Shown here one piece after another: positions 42,942-51,823 of a stretch of DNA of 64,000 nt. Where the stretch lies: assembly GCF_039614845.1 (NCBI RefSeq), contig NZ_JBDIML010000004.1, positions 210,467 through 274,466 of the forward strand, given 5' to 3'. This stretch comes from Ornithinibacillus xuwenensis (GTDB lineage Bacteria > Bacillota > Bacilli > Bacillales > Amphibacillaceae). The position numbers and the translations under genes are program-made. Under the pieces are notes generated by a model. It worked only from the letters and a program-made list of their open reading frames with translations, had not been told where the DNA came from and ran no database searches. Position 1 is the first letter of the stretch; each line of letters begins with the position of its first letter.

Positions 42942-43601
42942 TTATCGATCAATCACTATTTCCTTACGACCATCATCTTCCTGGAAGATTTGCTTTGCGA
43001 CTACTTCAGGTCCTTTTAATCTAGAAGGATCCTTCACATGGTCTGTCTTATTCCAAAACGGTGTATTCATGCCACCCATATACACGGCTGTTATCGTAAA
43101 GTCCTCATCTGCCCATTCCTGTTGAAGGCTTTCGGTAAAGCCTCTTACTGCAAACTTACTAGAACAGTATAAGGATTCGTTCACCTTTCCACGCAATCCA
43201 GCTGTTGAAATAATGGTTAGTATTCTTCCTTTACTTTCTCGGATGAGTGGAAGGGCAGATTGGACGGTTAGGATTGTTCCTTTAACATTGGTATCTAATG
43301 TATGGTCAATATCATCAACCGTATATGTGTCAACATCTCCGAAGATGCCAACGCCGGCATTGTTAATGAAGACATCTAGCTCACCAATTCGTTGGAAGGC
43401 GATTTGAACAGAGGCACTTTCGCGTACATCACAGAGGACGATTTCTGCGATGCCACCTTTTTCCAAAATTTTATGTTGAACAAGATGAAGGGTATCATCT
43501 CTTCTTCCTAATAAATAAACGCGATAACCTTGTTCTGCGTACTCAAGTGCAAGTGCTCTACCGAGTCCGGTTCCTGCACCAGTAATTGCCACTGTTGGCA
43601 T
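42942..43601 (-). CDS. Short-chain dehydrogenase/reductase
   Basis: 219 aa, classical SDR. Cofactor motif ITGAGTGLGRAL, NNAGVG, catalytic Ser in STAGLRG and Tyr-x-x-x-Lys in YCSSKFAV. AAGGTGG precedes the ATG. It interrupts the recX-yfhH order of B. subtilis and is read against it. Substrate unknown. Confidence 0.92.
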   Translation of the reverse strand: MPTVAITGAGTGLGRALALEYAEQGYRVYLLGRRDDTLHLVQHKILEKGGIAEIVLCDVRESASVQIAFQRIGELDVFINNAGVGIFGDVDTYTVDDIDHTLDTNVKGTILTVQSALPLIRESKGRILTIISTAGLRGKVNESLYCSSKFAVRGFTESLQQEWADEDFTITAVYMGGMNTPFWNKTDHVKDPSRLKGPEVVAKQIFQEDDGRKEIVIDR

Positions 43602-43698
43602 AAGAAAACCACCTTTTGTCTCAAATTATTATGTTTTTTCATTTTCATTGTCCTAAACAATTGATAAAATGTAAAGTGAGCTGAAGGGAGTAGAGCAA

Positions 43699-44034
43699 AT
43701 GAATTATCGATATAGTGATTTATCTATTGAGCAGCTGCGTACAGAAATTGGAAAATTGAAAGAGCAGGCACAAAAGGCTGAGCAATTAGGGAATGTCAGC
43801 GAGGTTGCTGTCTTTGAAAGAAAAATGCAGGTTGCTTTAGCATATACATTGAACCCTGGGGACTATGAAGCAGATAGCACGTATGAGCTACGCACTGACC
43901 CGGGTCATCGATTTAGAATAAATTATTTAAATGGTGTGTTTGCTTGGGGACATCGAATTAATTTACTAAACGAGGAATATGAAAAAGAAGAAGCGATTCC
44001 CATCTCTTTATTAGGTAAAAAAATAATGGAATAA
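43699..44034 (+). CDS. yfhH: YfhH/DUF1811-family protein
   Basis: 111 aa. An N-terminal helical pair (RYSDLSIEQLRTEIGKLKEQA) is followed by a small beta-barrel-like part with FRINYLNGVFAWGHRI. It corresponds to B. subtilis YfhH, a structurally solved protein of unknown function, and sits downstream of recX as expected. GAAGGGAG precedes the ATG. Confidence 0.92.
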   Translation: MNYRYSDLSIEQLRTEIGKLKEQAQKAEQLGNVSEVAVFERKMQVALAYTLNPGDYEADSTYELRTDPGHRFRINYLNGVFAWGHRINLLNEEYEKEEAIPISLLGKKIME

Positions 44035-44035
44035 C

Positions 44036-44066
44036 AAAACAGCAGGCATTTCACCTGCTGTTTTAA
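44036..44066. terminator. Terminator between convergent yfhH and yfhP
   Basis: AAAACAGCAGG/CCTGCTGTTTT stem with A- and T-rich ends; overlaps the yfhP stop codon. Confidence 0.88.
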
Positions 44067-45049
44067 ATTGGGTTATCCCCAACATATAGTTTATTTTGGA
44101 GCTTATGCTCAGAAAATATCCAACCCGTGTAAGAGCTGATAATTTCATGCTCTTCATTTATTTGTACAACCGCGACAAATGGGTAATACGATCTCGAGCG
44201 ATAGCGTAAATCGATAAACCGAACCTCTGTATAGTCATCAAACTCATTGATTTCCCAACGATAAACAGGCGAAAAGGATAAAAATGCTGATATATTTTTA
44301 TCTTCCTTAGCAATATCAATTATTAGTGAGTTCGGTAGTGGTACTTTATGGAACTCATCCACGATTTCGATATGTCCGTTTTCCACTGTTCCGACATAAA
44401 ACTTAGTAGGTGTCGTAATTGCAATTCTCCAATAATTTTGCTTTATCGTAGGAGAAGTGGCAATTTCAGTGGTATCTGGAATATTTTCATGGATTTTTTT
44501 AACAATTTCTTGTTTATCCATAAATCGCTTAATGTAATATAATAAAATTACTGTGTATATCAATAACCACGTATAACCAGGGTTGGCACCAAGTAACCAT
44601 GCACCGATTCCAGCTAGGTGTAGGGTAAAGATATATGGGTCAAATGTGTTAATAAATCCATGTGCAATCCATTTCTCGGTAAACGGTCTATAGGCTTGTG
44701 TACCGTATGCATTAAAGATATCGACCAGCACATGTATAACTACCGCTGCAAATATCCAAGCCCATAAGTGAAAGAAATTGACCTGTGGAACAAATAAATG
44801 GATAAGACTAGCGATTAATACTCCCCAGAAAATAACGGCAGGAACAGAATGGGTTACCCCACGATGATGTCTAATATAGGTTGCATTGTTTTTTAATTTT
44901 AATACAGTATCAAAATCAGGTGCATGAGAGCCTACAATCGTTCCAACAAAAACAGCATTGAATAACGTAGGATCATTACTAACTACAGGGTCGAGTGTTG
45001 ATAGACCTGCCAGTGCAACCCCCATAACAATATGGGTTCCAGTATCCAT
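44063..45049 (-). CDS. yfhP: Membrane-bound metal-dependent hydrolase YfhP
   Basis: 328 aa, YdjM/DUF457-type. N-terminal part with four to five helices and metal-type motifs THIVMG, GSHAPDFDTV, RHHRGVTHS and HVLVDIFNAYGTQA; the C-terminal ~130 residues form a soluble domain. The family is loosely linked to phospholipase or LexA-regulated hydrolases. It is divergent from mutY as in B. subtilis. AAGGAGG precedes the ATG. Confidence 0.9.
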   Translation of the reverse strand: MDTGTHIVMGVALAGLSTLDPVVSNDPTLFNAVFVGTIVGSHAPDFDTVLKLKNNATYIRHHRGVTHSVPAVIFWGVLIASLIHLFVPQVNFFHLWAWIFAAVVIHVLVDIFNAYGTQAYRPFTEKWIAHGFINTFDPYIFTLHLAGIGAWLLGANPGYTWLLIYTVILLYYIKRFMDKQEIVKKIHENIPDTTEIATSPTIKQNYWRIAITTPTKFYVGTVENGHIEIVDEFHKVPLPNSLIIDIAKEDKNISAFLSFSPVYRWEINEFDDYTEVRFIDLRYRSRSYYPFVAVVQINEEHEIISSYTGWIFSEHKLQNKLYVGDNPI

Positions 45050-45204
45050 TAAGTAAATTCCTCCTTAACGATTAAAAACGTTTTAACTAGATGAGGGCAT
45101 ATCAATGTGACAATAATATAGGATACGTTATCTTACTTAACTGTGTATGTGCAAATAGACAGTATTCGAATGTCTTTTTAGTGTACCATAAAGGAAGTGT
45201 TATT

Positions 45205-46278
45205 ATGACTATTCAGGATAGAACGTTACAGAATTTTAATATTTTACATTTTCAGACCGATCTTTTGACATGGTATAGCCACAATAAACGTGATTTACCA
45301 TGGAGAAGCAATCAAGATCCGTATACGGTTTGGGTATCAGAAATTATGCTCCAGCAAACAAAAGTGGACACCGTTATCCCGTTTTATTATCGATTCCTTG
45401 AAAAATTCCCAACTGTCTATGCGTTAGCATCTGCAGAGGAACAAGAGGTATTAAAAGCATGGGAAGGACTTGGGTATTACTCAAGAGCACGTAATTTACA
45501 GCATGCTGTTAGAGAGGTAGTGGAGCAATATGATGGAAAGGTTCCTGATGATCCAAAAGAGTTGGAGGGATTAAAGGGAATTGGTTCTTATACCAAAGGA
45601 GCCATTCTGTCGATTGCTTATAATAAGCCTGAGCCAGCTGTAGATGGTAATGTTATGCGAGTGTTCTCAAGACTTCTGAATCTAGAAGATGACATCGCCC
45701 AGCCAAAGACCAAGAAATTATTTGAGTCCATTATACGAGAGGTAATATCACACGAGGATCCTTCTTCTTTTAATCAAGCGATAATGGATTTGGGTGCGAC
45801 CATCTGTACACCGAAGTCACCTGCCTGTATGCTTTGTCCGGTTCAGGAGCATTGTGCAGCATTTGAACTAGGTGTACAAGAGCATCTACCGATTAAATCC
45901 AAAGCCAAAAAGAATAAAGTGATGCCTTATGTTGCATTACTCCTTACAAATGAGCAAGGTGAAATTGCGATTGAACAAAGACCAGAGGACGGACTATTAG
46001 CAAATCTTTGGCAGTTTCCAATGGTTCCAGTTCAAGACATGGACTTAGAGCTTGTGGAAGCTTGGTTTCTTGCGAATTATGGAATGAAAATTCGATTAGG
46101 AAATAAGCAAGGTAATCTTAAGCATGTATTTTCTCATTTAACTTGGAAAATTGAAATCTTTGAAGCGGAGTGCGTGCAGAATTCAGCAGATAGACCGGAA
46201 GTTCGCTTTGTTTCAAAAGAGGAACTATCTACCTATCCATTTCCAGTATCCCATCAAAAAATGATGCAATATCTATAA
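45205..46278 (+). CDS. mutY: A/G-specific adenine glycosylase MutY
   Basis: 357 aa. It removes adenine mispaired with 8-oxoguanine. Helix-hairpin-helix LEGLKGIGSYTKGAI with the catalytic Asp in EPAVDGNVMRV, a [4Fe-4S] cluster at CTPKSPACMLCPVQEHC, and a C-terminal NUDIX-like 8-oxoG recognition domain from about residue 235. The ATG at 45205 follows AAGGAAG at good spacing; 38 upstream in-frame codons do not resemble MutY. Confidence 0.95.
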   Translation: MTIQDRTLQNFNILHFQTDLLTWYSHNKRDLPWRSNQDPYTVWVSEIMLQQTKVDTVIPFYYRFLEKFPTVYALASAEEQEVLKAWEGLGYYSRARNLQHAVREVVEQYDGKVPDDPKELEGLKGIGSYTKGAILSIAYNKPEPAVDGNVMRVFSRLLNLEDDIAQPKTKKLFESIIREVISHEDPSSFNQAIMDLGATICTPKSPACMLCPVQEHCAAFELGVQEHLPIKSKAKKNKVMPYVALLLTNEQGEIAIEQRPEDGLLANLWQFPMVPVQDMDLELVEAWFLANYGMKIRLGNKQGNLKHVFSHLTWKIEIFEAECVQNSADRPEVRFVSKEELSTYPFPVSHQKMMQYL

Positions 46279-46324
46279 TATCGGCTTTCGCAGTAATATC
46301 CCAGAAAATGCTAATGGGTCTACT

Positions 46325-46354
46325 TGAAATTACGTGGATAACATCAGCATAACT
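46325..46354 (+). promoter_or_regulatory. Sigma-G-like promoter of sspE
   Basis: TGAAAT at 46325, 17-nt spacer, CATAACT at 46348; close to the sigma-G consensus TGAATA/CATACTA. This gives forespore-specific transcription of sspE. Confidence 0.7.
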
Positions 46355-46384
46355 GGAGAAATTATAACTGCGGAGGTGATATTG

Positions 46385-46555
46385 ATGGCTAAAAATCCTA
46401 ACAAAACTGCTTCTGGTACAAATGTACAGCATGTAAAACAGCAAAATGCTAAAGCGGGACAAGGACAAGGACAGTATGGTACTGAATTTGCTTCTGAGAC
46501 CAATGCTCAAGAAGTAAGAAAGCAAAATCAAAAATCTCAGCAAAACAAAAAATAA
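46385..46555 (+). CDS. sspE: Gamma-type small acid-soluble spore protein
   Basis: 56 aa rich in Gln, Asn and Lys, no Trp or Cys. The germination-protease site is in YGTEFASET. Gamma SASPs do not bind DNA; they are an amino-acid store in the spore core degraded by Gpr on germination. It has one cleavage region, fewer than the longer B. subtilis protein. GGAGGTGAT precedes the ATG, and a sigma-G-like promoter and terminator bracket the gene. Confidence 0.95.
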   Translation: MAKNPNKTASGTNVQHVKQQNAKAGQGQGQYGTEFASETNAQEVRKQNQKSQQNKK

Positions 46556-46579
46556 ACTACCTATCCTCGAATTTTAACG

Positions 46580-46614
46580 AAAAGAGCTTCCTTTCTCCCG
46601 GAAGCTCTTTTTGT
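46580..46614 (+). terminator. Terminator of sspE
   Basis: AAAGAGCTTCC/GGAAGCTCTTT stem with an 8-nt loop and T-run. Confidence 0.92.
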
Positions 46615-46750
46615 GTGCTGTCGAAATTTCAATAGTCGTCAGGTAAATTGAAGCTCATATACTTTATATTTTAATTCTATGCTATTATAATAGATAAAAA
46701 AATAGATGGACATCCTTGTTTCAAGCGAGAGAATTGGGAAGGAAGATTTG

Positions 46751-47281
46751 ATGGTTGCTCCGAGTGCTGGATCTAAAATCCAAATACAAAGCTATAAACA
46801 CAATGGTAACCTACACCGTGTGTGGGAAAGTAGTATTGTGTTAAAGGGAACTGAACAGATTGTTATCGGGGCAAACGATAAGACGCAAGTGGTGGAAAGT
46901 GACGGACGAACCTGGATAACTCGAGAGCCTGCTATATGTTACTTTCATTCGAAGCACTGGTTCAATGTTATAGGAATGCTTCGAGATGATGGAATTTATT
47001 ATTACTGTAATATCAGCTCACCATTTGTTTACGAGGGCAATTCCATCAAATATATTGATTATGATTTAGATTTGAAAATCTACCCCGATATGACATATGA
47101 TCTATTGGATGAGGATGAATATGAAGAACATCGTGAACAAATGAATTATCCCGGTGTATTGGATCGGATTTTATACAATAATATCGAGGATTTACAGCGA
47201 TGGGTTCAGCAACGAAAAGGTCCTTTTTCGCCCGGATTTGTTGATCAATGGTACGAGCGGTTTCTAACATACCGCTGGTAA
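46751..47281 (+). CDS. ygaC: DUF402 nucleoside tri-/diphosphatase YgaC
   Basis: 176 aa, the same length as B. subtilis YgaC. IQSYKHNGNLHRVWE, DGRTWITREPAICYFH, YYYCNISSPFVYEG, YIDYDLDLKIYPD and DEDEYEEH are the conserved DUF402 blocks with acidic metal ligands. Family members hydrolyse nucleoside tri- and diphosphates. Start at ATG 46751, 8 nt after GGAAGG. It lies between sspE and ygaD as in B. subtilis. Confidence 0.93.
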   Translation: MVAPSAGSKIQIQSYKHNGNLHRVWESSIVLKGTEQIVIGANDKTQVVESDGRTWITREPAICYFHSKHWFNVIGMLRDDGIYYYCNISSPFVYEGNSIKYIDYDLDLKIYPDMTYDLLDEDEYEEHREQMNYPGVLDRILYNNIEDLQRWVQQRKGPFSPGFVDQWYERFLTYRW

Positions 47282-47380
47282 TCCATGATGCCGATAACTT
47301 TTTGGGTAACCTTGTTACAATCGTAGCAAGGCTTTTCTACTTTTTCAGCAAGATAAATACGATAAGGAAAGTTGATGTTT

Positions 47381-49129
47381 ATGAGTAGTATTAAGCAGTA
47401 CATGGAATTTGTAAAACCTTATAAGTGGAAAATCGTTTGGACAATCGTAATTGGTATCGTAAAATTTGCGATTCCTTTATTAATTCCACTAATTCTTAAA
47501 TACGTTATAGACGACATTATTGGTCATGAAACATGGAGTTCTGAAGAAAAAATCACGCATTTATTTTGGATGATGGGAGGAGCCTTCGCTGTATTCCTAA
47601 TCTTACGCCCACCTATTGAATATATTCGACAATATCTTGCGCAGTGGGTAGGGAACAAAATCCTCTATGATATCAGGGCTAAGCTGTTTGATCATATGCA
47701 AAAATTAAGTCTGCGATTTTATTCTCAGACAAAAACCGGGGAAATTATTTCCCGGGTAATACATGATGTCGAACAAACGAAAAATTTCGTGTTAGTCGGA
47801 TTAATGAATGTTTGGCTAGATTTAATTACGATATTAATTGCCATCTCGATTATGGTGTCGATGGATTTCTGGTTAACCGTCGTATCCATTATTTTATTCC
47901 CGCTCTTCGGTTTTTCGATTAAATACTTTTATGGTAAACTACGTGAGTTAACTCGACAGCGTTCACAGGCGTTAGCAGAGGTACAAGGTCATTTACATGA
48001 GCGAGTACAGGGTGTACCTGTTACACGAAGCTTTGCACTAGAGGATTATGAGGAAGCGCAATTTGATAAGCGCAATGTAACATTCTTGAATAAAGCATTA
48101 GAGCATACAACCTGGAATGCTAAAACATTTGCGGTAACGAATACCATAACCGACTTAGCACCGTTACTAGTGATAACCTATTCAGGCTATCAGGTAATTA
48201 GTGGGAATCTGTCATTAGGTGCGATGGTTGCATTTTTTGCTTATTTGGAAAGAGTCTATAGTCCTTTACGACGATTAATTAATTCTTCGACAGTTCTTAT
48301 CCAGTCAATCGCATCAATTGATCGTGTATTTGAATTTATGAATGAATCCTATGACATTGTGGACAAATCAAATGCGAAGAATGCTGGTCGCGTAGACGGC
48401 GCGATTGATTTTGAAGATGTCTCCTTTAAATATGGTGATGATGATGCTGAAGTGTTGAAACATGTAAACTTAGATGTTAAGCAGGGAGAGACGATTGCAT
48501 TTGTCGGAATGAGTGGAGGCGGAAAATCGACATTAATCAGTTTAATTCCCCGCTTTTATGATGTAACGAGTGGGTCGATTAAAGTAGATGGCATTGATAT
48601 TCGAGATTTTGAAGCACGTTCACTTCGTAATAACATTGGGATGGTATTACAGGATAACATCCTATTTAGTGATTCAGTTGCTATTAATATACGTATGGGA
48701 AATCCTGACGCAACTGATGAAGAAGTGATGCAAGCCGCAAAAGCAGCGAATGCTCATGATTTTATCATGGATTTACCACAAGGATATGATACACTAGTTG
48801 GGGAACGTGGTGTGAAGCTTTCAGGAGGACAAAAGCAGCGTATTGCCATTGCTCGTGTTTTCTTGAAAAACCCACCGATTCTTATTTTTGATGAGGCAAC
48901 ATCAGCGCTTGATTTAGAGAGTGAACATATGATACAAGAAGCAATGGAAAAGCTTGCTTCTGACCGGACAACCTTTATCGTAGCACACCGACTTGCTACC
49001 ATTACACATGCAGATCGGATTGTTGTGATTGAAAATGGTGAAATAACAGAGGCTGGATCACACGCCGAGTTGATGGCGAAAAAAGGTAGCTATTATGATT
49101 TATATCAGGTACAGCATTTAGATGGGTAA
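47381..49129 (+). CDS. ygaD: ABC exporter YgaD (permease-ATPase fusion)
   Basis: 582-aa half-transporter: six helices in the first ~320 residues, then an ATPase with Walker A GMSGGGKST, signature LSGGQKQR, Walker B ILIFDEATSALD and H-loop IVAHRLAT. Of the lipid/drug exporter type (MsbA/BmrA-like); the substrate is unknown. I chose the ATG giving MSSIKQYMEFVKPYKW because AAGGAAAG is 9 nt upstream and the B. subtilis protein starts alike. Confidence 0.93.
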   Translation: MSSIKQYMEFVKPYKWKIVWTIVIGIVKFAIPLLIPLILKYVIDDIIGHETWSSEEKITHLFWMMGGAFAVFLILRPPIEYIRQYLAQWVGNKILYDIRAKLFDHMQKLSLRFYSQTKTGEIISRVIHDVEQTKNFVLVGLMNVWLDLITILIAISIMVSMDFWLTVVSIILFPLFGFSIKYFYGKLRELTRQRSQALAEVQGHLHERVQGVPVTRSFALEDYEEAQFDKRNVTFLNKALEHTTWNAKTFAVTNTITDLAPLLVITYSGYQVISGNLSLGAMVAFFAYLERVYSPLRRLINSSTVLIQSIASIDRVFEFMNESYDIVDKSNAKNAGRVDGAIDFEDVSFKYGDDDAEVLKHVNLDVKQGETIAFVGMSGGGKSTLISLIPRFYDVTSGSIKVDGIDIRDFEARSLRNNIGMVLQDNILFSDSVAINIRMGNPDATDEEVMQAAKAANAHDFIMDLPQGYDTLVGERGVKLSGGQKQRIAIARVFLKNPPILIFDEATSALDLESEHMIQEAMEKLASDRTTFIVAHRLATITHADRIVVIENGEITEAGSHAELMAKKGSYYDLYQVQHLDG

Positions 49130-49231
49130 TGGATAGTTTAGTTAGGAAAAAACTACCAACGATTCAGGTGAAACCTTTATCAGAACCGAGTCGTATTATG
49201 TAATAGAACTGTTTGGAGGAGGTGAATACAG

Positions 49232-49615
49232 ATGCTGCTTGAATTTCTTTATGAGTCTTTGAGTGATTTATCACCGTTATATCTATATTTAAGTGTACTT
49301 TTATCCATGATTTTTGCGCTTCGGTTTATGCCATTCTTCATGGAAAGCTTTGCCGAAAATAGTAAGCTCTATCGACAAAAGCTTCATGCTAGAAAAGCAA
49401 AATTAGTCCAGATGCAAGCACCAAAGTCTGTTTTAATTGAAAAACGAAATTGGCACACGCGCAAGACGAAGCGAATTCAAGCTCCAGATGATGATACAGA
49501 TAGCGAATCCTTCTTGTTACAAGCAATCAACCAAAAACAAGGAGGAACAACATGGAAAAGCAATCTGTATTCACATTCTTTAAGAAATATAGCGTTATCG
49601 GAATCATTTTATTAA
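49232..49615 (+). CDS. Hypothetical membrane protein overlapping yidC
   Basis: 127 aa. One hydrophobic segment at ~15-38 (LYLYLSVLLSMIFALRFMPFF) is followed by a basic region (KLHARKAKLVQ, RNWHTRKTKR) and an acidic patch. GGAGGAGGTGA gives a very good ribosome site. The last 64 nt overlap the yidC reading frame, so the two are likely translationally coupled. No family is recognised; a membrane tail with basic surface next to an insertase could suggest ribosome contact, which is speculation. Confidence 0.6.
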   Translation: MLLEFLYESLSDLSPLYLYLSVLLSMIFALRFMPFFMESFAENSKLYRQKLHARKAKLVQMQAPKSVLIEKRNWHTRKTKRIQAPDDDTDSESFLLQAINQKQGGTTWKSNLYSHSLRNIALSESFY

Positions 49616-50349
49616 TCGTATTTTTAGCAGGGTGTCAAGGCTCTGGCGATAGTTCAGCAGACTCAGGATGGTTTAATCATTATTTCATTGGAACATTTTC
49701 TAGTCTAATCAAGGCTGTAGCGGGATTCTTTGATGATAATTACGGACTGTCGATTATCGTTCTGACACTTGGCATTCGACTAATTATTCTGCCGTTCATG
49801 TTAAAGCAAACGAAGAACAATCTACGAACACAGGATAAAATGAAAGAATTAAAGCCTGAAATGGACGAGATTCAAAAGAAATATAAAGACAAACGAGATC
49901 CTGAATCACAACGTAAGATGCAGCAGGAAATGATGCAGCTTTATCAAAAGCATAATTTTAACCCGCTTGCTTCATTAGGTGGCTGTCTACCAATGTTGAT
50001 TCAGGCCCCGTTTTTAATTGGTTTTTACTATGCGATTCGCCAAACACCCGAAATCGCATCGCATTCCTTCCTATGGTTTGATCTTGGAGAAAGAGATTTA
50101 ATAATGGTCGCCATAGCCGTTGCAGTATACTTCTTACAATATAAGGTGTCGCAAATTGGCCTAGATGAAAAAATGAAGAAGCAGATGGCAGTTATTGGTC
50201 TAATCTCTCCAATTATGATTGGGATCATTTCCTTCAACACCGTAGCTGCCCTGCCATTGTACTGGACGGTTGGTGGATCATTTATGGTGATTCAAACCTT
50301 AATATCGAAGAAAATTTATCTGGCGCATAAGGCGGAGAATGAGGAATAA
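49552..50349 (+). CDS. yidC: Membrane protein insertase YidC (Oxa1 family), lipoprotein form
   Basis: 265 aa. Signal with lipobox LAGC (Cys28), then five membrane helices. YGLSIIVLTLGIRLIILPFMLKQTK holds the conserved groove Arg; a charged coiled-coil loop (KELKPEMDEIQKKYKDKRDP) and NPLASLGGCLPMLIQAPF are typical. It inserts and folds membrane proteins. The rnpA/jag context of SpoIIIJ is absent, so this is probably the second copy (YqjG/YidC2 type). AAGGAGGAAC precedes the ATG. Confidence 0.93.
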   Translation: MEKQSVFTFFKKYSVIGIILLIVFLAGCQGSGDSSADSGWFNHYFIGTFSSLIKAVAGFFDDNYGLSIIVLTLGIRLIILPFMLKQTKNNLRTQDKMKELKPEMDEIQKKYKDKRDPESQRKMQQEMMQLYQKHNFNPLASLGGCLPMLIQAPFLIGFYYAIRQTPEIASHSFLWFDLGERDLIMVAIAVAVYFLQYKVSQIGLDEKMKKQMAVIGLISPIMIGIISFNTVAALPLYWTVGGSFMVIQTLISKKIYLAHKAENEE

Positions 50350-50354
50350 GGATT

Positions 50355-50393
50355 TAGTAGAGTGGAGCAGTATTGCTTCACTCTACTATTTTG
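50355..50393 (+). terminator. Terminator of yidC
   Basis: TAGTAGAGTG/CACTCTACTA stem with inner AGCA/TGCT pairing, followed by TTTTG. Confidence 0.85.
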
Positions 50394-50405
50394 TTAAAAA
50401 ATTTC

Positions 50406-50434
50406 TTGTTTTCCAAAATTATCTTCTATATAAT
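50406..50434 (+). promoter_or_regulatory. Promoter of the attenuator-phosphotransferase transcript
   Basis: TTGTTT at 50406, 17-nt spacer, TATAAT at 50429. About 265 nt of leader separate it from the coding region. Confidence 0.75.
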
Positions 50435-50465
50435 GAGTTTATATTAACTGAAAGGGGTGAGGTGG

Positions 50466-50525
50466 ATGCTAGTTGAATTCAATAAGTGTAGTGTTAATCC
50501 GTCCTTGCCTGTGTTGAATAATTAA
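50466..50525 (+). CDS. Putative 19-residue leader peptide
   Basis: MLVEFNKCSVNPSLPVLNN, preceded by AAGGGGTGAGGTGG, one of the best ribosome sites in the window. Codons 11-13 contain TCCGTCC (50498-50504), which can pair with GGACGGA at 50555-50561. A ribosome stalling on this frame would change that pairing. Its role as a regulatory upstream frame is inferred. Confidence 0.6.
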   Translation: MLVEFNKCSVNPSLPVLNN

Positions 50526-50640
50526 TTATTTATTTATCATGATATATTGCCCTTGGACGGAGTAGGCTATGGGCTTTCATAAAAAGGATAGTTTATCGCA
50601 ATAGATGGAGAGCCAGAGATTTATTTGGCTCTCTTTTTTT
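50498..50640 (+). promoter_or_regulatory. Transcription attenuator
   Basis: Stem 1: TCCGTCC/GGACGGA (50498-50504 with 50555-50561). Terminator: GAGAGCCA/TGGCTCTC (50608-50633) plus seven T. Possible antiterminator: GGGCTTTCAT (50571-50580) with ATGGAGAGCC (50605-50614), which uses the terminator's 5' arm. With the leader peptide this forms a classical ribosome-controlled attenuator before the phosphotransferase gene. Confidence 0.65.
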
Positions 50641-50700
50641 ATGAACCGCCCAAACTTATTGAGGATGTAATTACTATTCATAAGAGGGGAAGTTTTAATC

Positions 50701-51693
50701 ATGATGAAGTTAAGTACCATGAAGAACGTAATGGACACGGTTGACAGTGAATGGAGAAGCCCGTTAGGTGAAAAGATTTTAGAAAGATGGGGCTATGATG
50801 AAGGAACCGTTTTTATCTTACGAGCAAGTGCCAATTTTATTTTTGTTTTTAAAAGAGAAGGAAAGCTATATTTTCTCCGATTTAATGATTCAAGGGAAAG
50901 AGATTATTCAACAATTGAAGCGGAGCTAAAGCTAGTGCAATATCTAGCAAAGCAAGACCTAAAAGTAGCTCAGCCTATTCCATCACGAAATGGAACGTAT
51001 ATGGAAGTGGTGGAAACAGATATTGGAACATTTTATGCGGTTGTGTTTGAAGCGGTTGACGGGAAGCATTTAGAATTTGACGAATTATCATCCGAGCAAG
51101 CATTTCAATGGGGGGAGGCTTTAGGGAAACTTCATGAAACACTTAAACAGCTACCAGAGGAATTGAAAGTAGATCGCCCAACATGGCAGGAACGATTAGC
51201 AAGCATTAGAGAAATACTTCCAAAGAAAGATAGAACAGCATATAAAGAAATGGATTATGTCATGAAATGGGCAGAAAATTTATCCATGACAAAGGATAAT
51301 TTCGGACTTATCCATTATGATTTTGAACTCGATAATGTCTTGATGAAAGACAATTCGGTTGGAATGCTAGATTTTGATGATGCTACGGTTCATTGGTATG
51401 TAGCAGATATTGTCTATGCACTGAGAGACGCGGGTGAATTTGCGATTGATCATCCTATAGTTGCAACATTTGTGAAGGGATATCAGACTGAAACGGAATT
51501 AGATATACGCTTGTTTCATGAGGCATCTGGCTTTGAGCGAATGCATCATGTAATCTCTTATGCTGAATTAGTACGAACTATTGATATAGAAGAATCAGAG
51601 GAATGGCCTGATTGGCTCAAGAATCTACAATCAAAATTATGCGTGATGCGAGATCAATACCGTCAGTCTTTTGAAAAGTATTACGAGCGTTAA
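50701..51693 (+). CDS. APH-family phosphotransferase
   Basis: 330 aa, aminoglycoside-phosphotransferase/choline-kinase fold. LRASANFIFVFKREGKLYFLR is the nucleotide-binding hairpin region; Brenner motif HYDFELDNVLM holds the catalytic Asp and Asn, and GMLDFDDATVHW the metal-binding Asp. Relatives include small-molecule kinases such as homoserine kinase type II and antibiotic kinases. The substrate is unknown. Control by a leader-peptide attenuator, common for antibiotic-resistance genes in Bacillaceae, would suit a drug-inactivating role. Confidence 0.88.
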   Translation: MMKLSTMKNVMDTVDSEWRSPLGEKILERWGYDEGTVFILRASANFIFVFKREGKLYFLRFNDSRERDYSTIEAELKLVQYLAKQDLKVAQPIPSRNGTYMEVVETDIGTFYAVVFEAVDGKHLEFDELSSEQAFQWGEALGKLHETLKQLPEELKVDRPTWQERLASIREILPKKDRTAYKEMDYVMKWAENLSMTKDNFGLIHYDFELDNVLMKDNSVGMLDFDDATVHWYVADIVYALRDAGEFAIDHPIVATFVKGYQTETELDIRLFHEASGFERMHHVISYAELVRTIDIEESEEWPDWLKNLQSKLCVMRDQYRQSFEKYYER

Positions 51694-51708
51694 GGTTATA
51701 AGGAAAGA

Positions 51709-51790
51709 GGCTGGGACAAGCGTATTCATATTACATTATTTGTCTTTAGCGTATAGAGTATTAAATATGCTCCAGCCACTTTCTTATTTT
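51709..51790 (+). repeat. GAGGCTGGGAC element, probable terminator
   Basis: AAAGAGGCTGG pairs with CCAGCCACTTT around a long, partly paired interior, followed by T-rich sequence. The first 11 bases (GAGGCTGGGAC) are shared with the element at 53.56 kb. It lies between the convergent phosphotransferase and oxidoreductase genes. Confidence 0.65.
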
Positions 51791-51823
51791 TATGGAATAC
51801 AATTAATTTAATCTAATAACCTT

